From NCBI GenBank assembly GCA_963575745.1, contig CAUYUJ010005602.1, positions 1 through 20,000 of the forward strand: a stretch of DNA of 20,000 bases, in the 5' to 3' direction. The notes beneath the pieces are model-generated. The model was not told where the DNA came from. It saw only the letters and a list, made by a program, of their open reading frames with translations, and ran no database searches. The position numbers and the translations under genes were made by a program. Source of the DNA: Prorocentrum cordatum (taxonomy: Eukaryota > Sar > Dinophyceae > Prorocentrales > Prorocentraceae). This document shows, piece by piece, positions 9,127-16,670 of the stretch (positions within the stretch are counted from its first letter, which is position 1; each line of letters opens with the position of its first letter).

Positions 9127-10235
9127 TCCAAGCGGGGAGAGAAACATCCCTTTCCTTCCTCAACAGTTGAATCCGCTCGTCTTCTCCCAACTGTTTCGCT
9201 CCCGCTGTTTTATCTGCTTTGCCACATTCTTCCGCTGCCTTCAATGCTGCTTTTGTCACCTCTGTCGCATCTTTGGGGCGCTGGGGGACTGCAAGACGCT
9301 GAGCCTCATGGTATTTGTCTTTATCCACGTTTGAAACCCATCCTTTTCCTGCAAGTGGCTGTGCCCATTTTTTCCTCTTTTTCCGAACCGTGCCGAACTT
9401 CGCCCCTGCTGCCCTGTGGTCTGTGCGGTACATGAGGTCGGACACAATATTGGTATTGCGTAGTTCTGAATGTAAGGACATATCCACCAAAACGTAATGT
9501 ATCTGCCTGCGTTCTCCTGTGCTCCACAGTCTGTGTGTTCATGTGTTTCTCATTTTTTTTGTTGTTGTGGAAATTTGTATTGGTGATTTGTATTGGTGAT
9601 TTGTTTGGAAATTTTGCACGTTTGCTCGGTGCGCGCGGGGGCCGGTCAATCCTTAGTGAATGCTCTGTTGCCGATGCGCCGTCCGGGCGCCTGGCTTCTC
9701 TGTCTGTCTGTCTGAACTTGTTTTGATTCGCCCATGCCAAAAACTGGTCGTCCCTGTCAGACCGCACTTCCAAGCTATACATGCCGATGCATTTTGGATT
9801 GTCCTCTTTGCCTAGCTGGCCCACCTCTGCGTTCGCATCAATTCCTATCACAGTGTGCCTCTCGCTACGGCGTGCCGGAATAATTGAACGTAACATGTAC
9901 AACGCTGCTGCGTATTCCACGTCCGAGCGACCAGCGTGAGGCAGATGCGCAGATATCATTCTCCAGTTTCCCCTGTGACCGGCAACATCCGCGTATGCAA
10001 TGCGCCCGCCCTCGACGACATCGAAACTCTCGAAATCAGATACCCAATGCCTGTGAATGAGAATTGCTGCACTCTTGTCCCTAGTTCCGCGGCCCCCCCA
10101 CACACTATAAGTGTCCTCCGATGACATCGTCGATCGTGTTGGTATCGCTCTTTGGGATTTCTCGTACCAAAATTATCCCGGCAGAGCAACCTCACTGCGA
10201 TGTGTATAAGCATATCTGGCAGCATTCCCCTTCAA
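9127..10235 (-). pseudogene. LINE fragment: most of the APE-type endonuclease plus linker, frameshifted
   Basis: The minus strand encodes the endonuclease that nicks target DNA for LINE insertion. In order: SAAILIHRHWVSDF (about 10080-10040); the conserved AHLPHAGRSDVEYAAAL (about 9960-9910); VIGIDANAEVG (about 9850-9820), the D.NA catalytic motif; DQFLAWANQNKF; then, in another frame, WSTGERRQIHYVLVDMSLHS (about 9525-9467); and TDHRAAGAKF (about 9420), the variant of the catalytic SDH motif. The basic linker KGWVSNVDKDKYHEA and further helices end at 9127, where element 1 begins. At least two frameshifts (near 10110 and between 9700 and 9520) make it a pseudogene. The region 9530-9640 is T-rich and degenerate. 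The N-terminal beta strand with SWN is missing here and appears at 12430. Confidence 0.85.
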
Positions 10236-10317
10236 GATTCAGGTGAGAATTCAGTTGTCGAATTCTGCTGTTCTCGCAGTCGCAGTCGCATTCGCAATGA
10301 CAGTCGCAGTGGCAACG
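10236..10317. repeat. Short CAGTCG-type hexamer spacer
   Basis: A short spacer between the LINE and the satellite block. It includes TCGCAGTCGCAGTCGCATTC and a second CAGTCGCAGTGG, an imperfect hexamer repeat. No gene is visible. Confidence 0.5.
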
Positions 10318-10466
10318 GCCTTAGGATCCAATGGAATCCTAAGGATTTCTAGGGATTCCTAAGGCATCCTTAGGCATCCTTAGGAATCCACAGGAATCTT
10401 CGGGAAACCTTAGGAATCCTTAGGAATCCTGATTCCTAGGGCTTCCTAGGGATTCCTAAGGATTCG
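10318..10466. repeat. CCTTAGGAATC-type palindromic repeat, left block
   Basis: About a dozen copies of roughly decameric units built on CCTTAGG or its reverse complement CCTAAGG, often followed by AATCC or preceded by GGATT. Both orientations occur in the same 150 bases, so it can fold into several hairpins. Related units recur at 12186-12234 on the far side of the satellite block. Confidence 0.88.
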
Positions 10467-11708
10467 CCTGCCTCGGCCTCAGCCTCAGCCTGCCTCAGCC
10501 TCCTGAGCCTGCCTCGGCCTCAGCCTCAGCCTGTCTCAGCCCCAGCCTGCCTCAGCATCAGCCTCAGCCTCAGCCTCAGCCTGCCTCGGCTTGCCTCGGC
10601 CTCAGCCTCAGCCTGCCTCGGCCTCAGCCTCAGCCTCAGCCTGCATCAGCCTCTCAGCCTGCCTCAGCCGCAGCTTGCCTCAGCCTCAGCCACAGCCTCA
10701 GTCTCAGCCTCAGCCTGCCTCAGCTTGAGCCTCAGCCTCAGCCTGCTGCCTCAGCCTCAGCCTCAGCCTGTCTCAGCTCAGCCTCAGCCTCAGCCTCAGC
10801 CTCAGCCTCAGCCTCAGCCTCAGCCTCAGCGTCAGCCTCTCAGCCTCAGCCTGCATCAGCCTCAGCCTCAGCCTCGGCGTGCCTCAGCCTCAGCCTCAGC
10901 CTCAGCCTCAGCCTTCAGCCTTCAGCCTCAGCCTCTCAGCCTTCAGCCTCAGCCTCAGCCTGCTCAGCCTCAGCCTCAGCCTGCCTCAGCCTCAGCCTTT
11001 CAGCCTCAGCCTCAGCCTCGGCCTCAGCCTCAGCCTGCAGCCTCAGCCTCAGCCTGCCTCAGCCTCAGCCTCAGCCTCAGCCTCAGCCTCAGCCTGCCTC
11101 AGGCCTGCCTCAGCCTCAGCCTCCTCAGCCTCAGCATCAGCCTCAGCCTCAGCCTGCCTCAGCCTCAGCCTGCCTCAGCCTCAGCCTCAGCCTGCCTCAG
11201 CCTCAGCCTCAGCCTCAGCCTCGGCCTCACTCAGCCTGCCTCGCCTCAGCCTGCAGCCTCAGCCTCAGCCTCAGCCTGCCTCAGCCTCAGCCTGCATCAG
11301 CCTCAGCCTCAGCCTGCCTCAGCCGCAGCTTGCCTCAGCCTCAGCCACAGCCTCAGTCTCAGCCTCAGCCTGCCTCGGCTTGCCTCAGCCTCAGCCTTAG
11401 CCTGCCTCGGCCTCAGCCTCAGCCTCAGCCTGCCTCAGCCTCAGCGTCAGCCTTAGCCTCAGCCTGCATTAGCCTCAGCCTCAGCCTCAGCCTGCCTCAG
11501 CCTCAGTCTCAGCCTGCCTCAGCCTCAGCCTGCCTCAGCCTCATCTTCAGCCTGCCTCGGCCTCAGCCTGCGTCAGCCTCAGCCTCAGCCTGCCTCAGCC
11601 TCAGCCTGCCTCAGCCTCAGCCTCAGCCTGCCTCGGCGTGCCTCAGCCTCAGCCTCAGCCTCAGCCTGCCTCGGCCTCAGCCTGCGTCAGCCTCAGCGTG
11701 CCTCAGCT
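10467..11708. repeat. About 1.24 kb of CAGCCT/CTCAGC hexamer array
   Basis: Mostly (CCTCAG)n with frequent CTGCCTCAGC and CCTCGGCC variants, which give higher-order units of roughly 18-30 bases. The period of six leaves it open in several frames, producing long Ser-Leu and Gln-Pro repeats that carry no gene. The plus strand is C-rich and pyrimidine-biased, with TCAG steps throughout. There are no unique islands inside. Confidence 0.95.
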
Positions 11709-11709
11709 C

Positions 11710-12189
11710 GGGCATTCAAAATATGGCACAGGACTGGTGTTCTGAGAACACGAAGATCACGAAGTGGCCCACAGTTGGCTCTGGGCAATCAAAGTATGGT
11801 GCACAAATGGTGTTCCGGGAACACGAAGAATACGAAATGGCCTACAGTTGGCTCCGGGCATTCAACATGTGGCCTGGGAATGGTGTTCTGGGAACACGAA
11901 GAACACGACGTGGCCTACAGTTTGCTCCGGGCATTCAAAATGTGGCCTGGGAGTGGTGTTCTGGGAAGACGAAGAACACGAAGTGGCCTACAGTTGGCTC
12001 CGGACATTCAAAATGTGGCCTGGGAGTGGTGTTCTGGGAACACGAAGAACACGAAGTGGCCTACAGTTGGCTCCGGGCATTCAAAATGTGGCCTGGGAAT
12101 TGTGTTCTGGGAACACGGAGAACACGAAGCGGCCTACAGTTGGCTCCAGGCATTCAAGATGCGGCCTGGGAATCGTGTTCTGGGGATGG
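11710..12189. repeat. 73-bp tandem repeat, six full units plus a partial
   Basis: Units begin at 11710, 11783, 11856, 11929, 12002 and 12075, with a partial unit at 12148-12189, all exactly 73 bases apart. Each starts GGGCATTCAAAATGTGGCCT and ends ACAGTTGGCTCC; the middle contains a 9-base duplication (AACACGAAG twice). The first two units are the most diverged and the central ones nearly identical, as in arrays renewed by unequal exchange. Because 73 is one more than a multiple of three, a frame cycles through all phases. There are no spacers, so this is not CRISPR. Confidence 0.95.
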
Positions 12190-12234
12190 ATTCCTAAGGA
12201 TTCCTAAGGATTCCAGGATTCCTAAGGATTCTTG
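12186..12234. repeat. CCTAAGGATT repeat, right block
   Basis: Four copies of GATTCCTAAGGATT-type units, the last followed by CTTGGGG. They are the same family as the block at 10318-10466 but all in one orientation. With the left block they bracket the hexamer and 73-bp arrays. Confidence 0.88.
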
Positions 12235-12235
12235 G

Positions 12236-12545
12236 GGCTGCACTTTTGTCCGGATCTGTCCGGATCCCGCCCAGACCCCCTTGGGGCGTCAAGATATCCT
12301 ACTAGAAACCTATCAGCAAAAACTGTCAGGTAATCATATCCCAACGAAATTTCAAATTGACAGCTCCAATTAAAAACGTTTCCAATGACTCTTCGCTCAT
12401 TCCAGCAGCGTTCCATGATAAAATCTTCATCTCTGTGTGATTTGGGAGGCTTGCTGGCTGAGCCTCCTGCTGTGCACGGAAACCTCGTACCGACTCTAGG
12501 AGGAAAAGCAGGAGAAACAAGAAGCAACATGTATTCATATCAATG
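12236..12545 (-). pseudogene. LINE fragment: 5' end and start of the APE-type endonuclease
   Basis: From an ATG at 12430-12428 on the minus strand the protein begins MKILSWNAAGMSEESLETFL and continues to FRWDMIT before a TGA at 12326. The SWN of the first beta strand (Asn binds the metal) and WDMI of the next strand are the standard opening of LINE endonucleases. Frame is then lost, but AT-richer LINE-like sequence continues to about 12236, where the CCTAAGG repeats start. Upstream, 12431-12545 looks like a short leader or the end of ORF1. The rest of the endonuclease would be the piece at 9127-10235. Confidence 0.72.
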
Positions 12546-12549
12546 AAAA

Positions 12550-12882
12550 AGTAATTTGAAGAGGAGGAGGAGGTGGAGGAGGAAAAGGAGGATGATGATG
12601 AGGAGAAGGTAACGGGTGAGGGAGGAGGAGGAGGAGGAGGAGGAGGAGGAGGAGGATGAGGAGGAGGAGGAGGAGGAGGAGGAGGAGGAGGAGGAGGAGG
12701 AGGAGGAGGAGGAGGAGGAGGAGGAGGAGGAGGAGGAGGCGGAGGATTCGGAGGTTTCGGAGGAGGAGGAGGAGGAGGAGGAGGAGGAGGAGGAGGAGGA
12801 GGAGGAGGAGGAGGAGGAGGAGGAGGAGGAGGAGGAGGAGGAGGGGAGGAGGAGGAGGAGGAGGAGGAGGAGGCGGTTTGTG
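12550..12882. repeat. (GGA)n polypurine microsatellite
   Basis: Nearly pure GGA on the plus strand, with one interruption near 12740-12765 (GGCGGAGGATTCGGAGGTTTC). Frames read as poly-Glu, poly-Arg or poly-Gly, and on the minus strand poly-Ser, poly-Pro or poly-Leu. Long homopurine tracts of this type can form triplex or G-quadruplex structures. Confidence 0.96.
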
Positions 12883-13030
12883 TGCTTGCTGGTTTGGACC
12901 CCTGATGGTCTACATGTTCGCCTCTGACGGCTGACGACGAAGTTGACGCTCCTGTACTTTTCTTTTCTCTGTCGCTCCGCCCTAGAAGAGGCTTCACATT
13001 GACAAATTGCCTTCAGTTTATCCGATCCGA
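12883..13030. other. Short unique island between microsatellites
   Basis: About 150 bases of ordinary sequence. The minus strand is open (SVNFVVSRQRRTCRPSGVQTSKHTN) directly into the microsatellite upstream of the LINE start, so it may be LINE leader sequence. It also contains TCCGATCCGACCCGATCCGA near 13021. No firm function. Confidence 0.35.
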
Positions 13031-13216
13031 CCCGATCCGAGGAGGAGGAGGAGTAGGAGCAGGAGGATGAGGAGGAGCAGAAGGAGGAGGAGGACGAGGA
13101 CGAGGACAAGGAGGAGGTGGAGGAGGAGGAGGAGGGAACAGGTTGGAAAAGGGAGGAAGGCGGAGGATGAGGAAGGTGGGAGGCCGAAGAGAATGATGAG
13201 AGAGGCAAGAGGGACC
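13031..13216. repeat. GGA/GAG purine-rich imperfect microsatellite
   Basis: GGAGGAG and GACGAGGACGAGG runs become less regular after about 13140 (AAAGGGAGGAAGGCGGAGG). No coding evidence. Confidence 0.85.
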
Positions 13217-13415
13217 CGCTCTTATCCAGGACCTGCCTCCCCGATCCCCTCGCGCTCTCCGTCGCCGCAGGGCACCGCGCCCTGGCACGTTGGCGGGCGC
13301 CCCCTCCGCCTGTCTTCGGATGGCCGAGACGGAACCGAAAGTGCGCAAGGCGGCGGTGCCCGCGGCGCTGGCGCACGGCGGCGGCGACGCCGCGTCGGAT
13401 GGCACGGAGGAGAAG
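13217..13415 (+). other. GC-rich unique island with a short open frame
   Basis: About 200 bases of non-repeat, GC-rich sequence. From the ATG at 13320 the plus strand reads MAETEPKVRKAAVPAALAHG and continues to GTEEKAAS before dissolving into poly-Ser from the CCT array. The composition looks more like real coding than the surroundings, so it may be a host or element exon remnant captured by microsatellite growth. I do not recognise it. Confidence 0.25.
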
Positions 13416-13605
13416 GCTGCCTCCTCCTCCTCGTCCTCCTCCTCGCTCCGTCCTCCTCTTGTCGGTGGGGCTCCGCCTCTTCCTCCTCCCCTCCCCGTCC
13501 TTGTCCTCGCCCCATCCTCCTTCTGCCGCGGGGGCTTCGCCTCCTCCTCCTCCTCCTTCTCCTCCGCCCCCTCCTCCGCCCCCTCCTCCGGGCGAGGCGG
13601 TGGAA
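13416..13605. repeat. CCT polypyrimidine tract with a tandem duplicated segment
   Basis: The plus strand switches to TCC/CCT repeats. A segment of about 90 bases appears twice in diverged form: TCCTCTTGTCGGTGGGGCTC (about 13451) and TCCTTCTGCCGCGGGGGCTT (about 13517), each followed by CGCCTC and more CCT. Confidence 0.85.
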
Positions 13606-13875
13606 GAGGAGGATGAGGAGGGGGAGGAGGAGGAGGAGGACGAGGAGGAGGAAGAGGAGGAGGAGGAGGAGGAGGAGGAGGGAGGAGGAGGAGGAGGAGG
13701 AGGAGGCGGAGGAGGAGAGGAGGAGGAGGAGAGGAGGCGGAGGGAGGAGGGAGGCGGAGGAGGAGGAGGGAGGAGGAGGAGGAGGAGGGAGGAGGAGGAG
13801 GAGGAGGAGGAGGAGAGGAGGAGGAGGAGGAGGAGGAGGAGGAGGAGGAGGAGGAGGAGGAGGAGGATGAGAACC
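13606..13875. repeat. GGA polypurine tract facing the polypyrimidine tract
   Basis: Immediately after the CCT tract the plus strand becomes GGA/GAG for about 270 bases. The two tracts are broadly inverted copies about a GC-rich centre near 13590-13600 (CTCCGGGCGAGGCGG) and could form a large hairpin. Confidence 0.92.
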
Positions 13876-13975
13876 AGGATGATTCGGAGGAGGAGGATTG
13901 GGATTCGGAGGAGGATTCGAAGGAGGAATCGGATTCGGATTCGGATTCGTATTCGGATTCGGAGGAGGAGGAGGT
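13876..13975. repeat. GGATTC hexamer repeats within GGA
   Basis: GATTCGGAGGAGG units lead into GGATTCGGATTCGGATTCG and TATTCGGATTCGG between about 13925 and 13962. A distinct hexamer grown from the GGA array. Confidence 0.88.
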
Positions 13976-14500
13976 TTGCGGCGGGCTTCCTTCTCACACG
14001 TCTTGCCCTGTGATCACACACCCTGATGCGTCATGCGTGCATGGGTCGCGGAGTAGGAGGACGAGCAAGAGGAGGAGTAGGCATATGGGGGAGGATGAGA
14101 TGGAGGAGGACGAGGGCGCCAGGGCTTGAACCATAATTAACCGTCCATAGGATGAGGGGGAGGCGGATGATGAGGGGAGTAAGGGCAGGAAGAGGGGGTG
14201 GAAGGATGGGAGGGCGGATAGGGGCAGGATAGGACAGAAGGGGGGGAAGGGGGATAGGAGGAGGAGGAGGAGGAGGGGGAGGAGGAGGAGGGAGGGGGAG
14301 GAATGGGAAGATGAATACGTGCGGAGTGAGGATGGGAGGAGGAGAAGGAGGAGGAGGAGGTGGAGGAGGAGGAGGAGGGGAGGAGGAGCAGGAGGAGGAG
14401 GAGGAGGAGGAGGAGGAGGAGGAGGAGGAGGAGGAGGAGGAGGTGGCGGTAAGGTAGGAGGAGAAATAGTAGGAGGAGGAAGGGGAGGAGGAGGTGGACG
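13976..14500. repeat. Mixed purine-rich repeats with short unique patches
   Basis: Unique patches at about 13976-14050 (ATCACACACCCTGATGCGTC) and 14120-14152 (GCTTGAACCATAATTAACCG) alternate with AGGGGGAGG-type purine sequence and a pure GGA run at 14393-14442. No gene is visible on either strand. Confidence 0.8.
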
Positions 14501-14626
14501 CCTCCTGTCTACTGACGTATCCAAGGGCACCTGGGGGCTTCAGTGCTCCGCAGAGGAAGTTCGAGGGCCCGCAGACCTCGGTCGTTCTTTCTCCATCTTC
14601 GCCTGCTCTTCTACCGGGAGGAGGGG
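14501..14626. other. Unique spacer between microsatellites
   Basis: About 125 bases of ordinary composition (CTGTCTACTGACGTATCCAA onwards). Short frames run through it into neighbouring repeats. I recognise nothing. Confidence 0.4.
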
Positions 14627-15040
14627 GAGGATGGGATGGAGGAATGGGATGATGATGCAGATGATGCTGCTGATGATGATGCTGCCGATGATGCTGCTGC
14701 TGATGATGATGATACTAGTGATGATGCTGCTGCTGATGATGAGGATGATGATGCTGATCCTGATGATGATGCTGATCATGATGCTGATGGTGACGATGAT
14801 GGTGGCGATGGTGGTGGTGGTTGGTGGCGGTACTGGTGATGATCATCATGCTGAGGATTAGGATGGTGGTGTCCGCGATGATACGGCATGTTGTGATATG
14901 ACAGATCGATGGCGACACCGATGATGGTGTTGTTGTTGATGTTGCTGTTGTTTTCGGTGATGGTGCTGATGATGCTGAAGATGATGGTGTCAGTGGTTGT
15001 GATGATGATGCTGCTGCTGCTGATGATGATGGCCGTGTTT
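14627..15040. repeat. TGA/TGC (GATGATGCT) microsatellite
   Basis: GATGATGCTGCTGATGATGA-type sequence to about 14830, a less regular patch with GATCATCATGC and GATATGACAGATCGATGGCG (14838-14915), then TGTTGTTGATGTTGCTGTTG and GATGATGCTG to 15030. Frames give Asp-Ala or Met repeats and no gene. Confidence 0.93.
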
Positions 15041-15056
15041 GCACATTTCATTTTAG

Positions 15057-15659
15057 GTGGAACCGAAGGCCGTCGTAGTCGCGCCGATGCGCCTCAACCG
15101 CGTCGGCTCAAGTCTTTTTCTGGAGGGTGAGGCCCTCGCCCGGATGCGCTTCAGTGGCACCGGGTTCGGCCTCCCGCTCGCGAGCAACGCCATTTTGCTG
15201 CTGCTGGCTCGCTGGTGGCTTCAGCCGACCGCGCCCGCGGTCCCCGAGGCGCTTTCGACGCCCGTGCAGGCGGCCGGGCCGCCCCCGCTGTTCGAGGCGG
15301 GCCCGCTCCCAGCGCCGTACGAGGCCGCTGGGGTCCAGGTCCCGCTGGCTGACTGCCTGGCGGCTGCCCTGGACGCGAGGGAGGCGGCGCGCGCCTGCCC
15401 CTCGCCCTGCCCGCCCTGTCCCTCTTGCGAGGCGGGGAGCAGGCCCTTGGGAGGCGGCGCTGTGCGGACTCTTGCTCTTGGACTCCGAGCTGCTGCGCTG
15501 GGGGCTTTCGCTTGCCGTGGCGGCGGCCCGTATCCCTTGCCGGGGCCGCGCCAGGCGGCCCGCCATCGGGGGCTACCCGAGCCCGCGCGCACCACAGCTT
15601 GTGCGGGTGGATTCGCCTGAGCGCCGTGGTCCTCGCGTTGGTGGGCTGGGCCGTTGCTC
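15057..15659 (+). pseudogene. N-terminal part of the element 2 gag region, frame-broken
   Basis: From an ATG at 15057 one frame is open for 187 codons, with a hydrophobic stretch (LPLASNAILLLLARWWL), Pro-rich segments and a Cys/Pro cluster (ACPSPCPPCPSCEAG). The frame then loses sense near 15440; another frame gives a possible hydrophobic helix (LSAVVLALVGWAVAHG) near 15620-15660, just before the conserved gag domain. A hydrophobic segment plus Cys/Pro cluster before the GDEIWVEYD domain is the layout I associate with these dinoflagellate elements. Low certainty on the exact protein. Confidence 0.45.
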
Positions 15660-16652
15660 ATGGTATCAGTGGGCGACGAGATCTGGGTCGAGTATGACGA
15701 GCCGCCGGCCCGCTTGGCGCACAAACGCATCGTGGTTGCCATCTCGTCTCGAGGCTTGGAGCACTACGCGGTGCTCGCGCCAGACTTTGACGTTTACATG
15801 GGGGAGTGCGACGGAGGAAATGCTGGCATCCGCAACTGGTGGAAGGTTTTGGGCCACGCCGCGGCGCCGCCGGGAGCTGTCATCCCAGCAGGGATCCGAC
15901 GGTGCGACTTTGCCGCGCCGCCGACCGTCGCCCAGCTCGCGCAGGCCTGCGCCTTGGGTGCCGCGAAGATCGTCGAGCACGACCAGGCTGCTGGGGCGGG
16001 TCCCGCGGTTGCTGCCTCTGCTGCTGGTGCTGGTGCCGCTGGCGGTGCGCTCCCTGCCCTCGCTGCTCCCGCGGGCGGTGGGCACCTGGAAGGCGGCGTC
16101 GCTGCGGGCGCCCCCGCGGCCGCGGTCGGAGCCGCCGCCGCCGCCCTCCCCGCCCCGGCGGCCCCTTCAGACGCGGCGGTCGCGCCTGCCGCTGGAGGCG
16201 GGCTTGCGGGGCTCGCAGCACTGGTGGCTGGGCCGCCTGCTGGAGGAGATGATGGCGCCGCTGCTGCTGGGAACCCTGGAGTCGATGGAGGCGGAGGTGG
16301 CGGACCTGAGGACCTTCGGACGCTCGCGACGGCGTGCGGTTCGCAGGGCCAACGTCACAGGGAGTTCAGGGGCAGCGTCCAGCTCATGCGGCCCGCGTCC
16401 TTCCCAGACTGGCCCGTCCCGGGCCCCTCCGCCTGCCACTGGGTTGCGACGCGCCAGGTGGGGGACGGCGGCTCGCCCATGGGCCGCCACTTAGCCTGGG
16501 GGGCGGCGCTTGGCTCGACGGTGCCCTTGGACGACCCGATCGTGTCCATGCGCCGCGAGTTCTCCAGGATCGTGCAGGTCGCGCAGTCGCGCGACCAGGT
16601 CGATGAGACTTCGGCCATCCTGGAGGGCCCCCCTTCGGCCCATCGCTCCTGA
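15660..16652 (+). CDS. gag-like protein of element 2
   Basis: The start is the ATG at 15660, giving MVSVGDEIWVEYDEPPARLA. A compact N-terminal domain (about residues 1-80) contains DEIWVEYD, IVVAISSRGLEHYAVLAPDF and DVYMGECDG. It is followed by a long Ala/Gly/Pro-rich linker, then a second domain with EDLRTLATACGSQGQRHREF, FPDWPVPGPSACHWV and GRHLAWGAALGSTVPLDDP, ending in QVDETSAIL and a TGA. The C-terminal block resembles the RHREF…DWP…GGTP motif set I associate with dinoflagellate YR-element gag proteins. It is probably truncated at the C-terminus, since the RT region starts only about 20 bases later and the basic tail expected between them is absent. Role: packaging of element RNA, by inference. 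Confidence 0.65.
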   Translation: MVSVGDEIWVEYDEPPARLAHKRIVVAISSRGLEHYAVLAPDFDVYMGECDGGNAGIRNWWKVLGHAAAPPGAVIPAGIRRCDFAAPPTVAQLAQACALGAAKIVEHDQAAGAGPAVAASAAGAGAAGGALPALAAPAGGGHLEGGVAAGAPAAAVGAAAAALPAPAAPSDAAVAPAAGGGLAGLAALVAGPPAGGDDGAAAAGNPGVDGGGGGGPEDLRTLATACGSQGQRHREFRGSVQLMRPASFPDWPVPGPSACHWVATRQVGDGGSPMGRHLAWGAALGSTVPLDDPIVSMRREFSRIVQVAQSRDQVDETSAILEGPPSAHRS

Positions 16653-16670
16653 CGTCTTGGTCGCCGCGCC

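Noticed and set aside
11710-12189. Possible CRISPR-like array
   Set aside because: Units are contiguous 73-bp repeats without unique spacers, in a eukaryotic repeat setting.
10725-12373. Long plus-strand open frames with Ser-Leu and Gln-Pro repeats
   Set aside because: They follow from six-base and 73-base periods lacking stops; there is no start context, domain or conserved C-terminus.
12540-14021. A 493-codon minus-strand open frame
   Set aside because: It is almost wholly poly-Ser, poly-Leu and poly-Pro from GGA microsatellites read in reverse; the short unique part has no recognisable domain.
14118-14145. tRNA-like T-arm (GGTTCAAGCCC on the minus strand)
   Set aside because: The flanking bases do not pair into a T stem and no acceptor, D or anticodon arms can be drawn.
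14627-14839. Asp/Ala-rich or Met-rich small protein
   Set aside because: It is translation of a TGATGC microsatellite.
15092-15112. Possible relict dinoflagellate spliced-leader sequence at the start of element 2
   Set aside because: Only 14 of 21 positions match the leader as I recall it, although the last eight (GGCTCAAG) are exact; too weak in GC-rich sequence without other copies.
15127-16494. A 455-codon Arg-rich plus-strand frame over gag of element 2
   Set aside because: The conserved gag motifs lie in the other frame from 15660; this one is an Arg/Pro/Ser-rich shadow.
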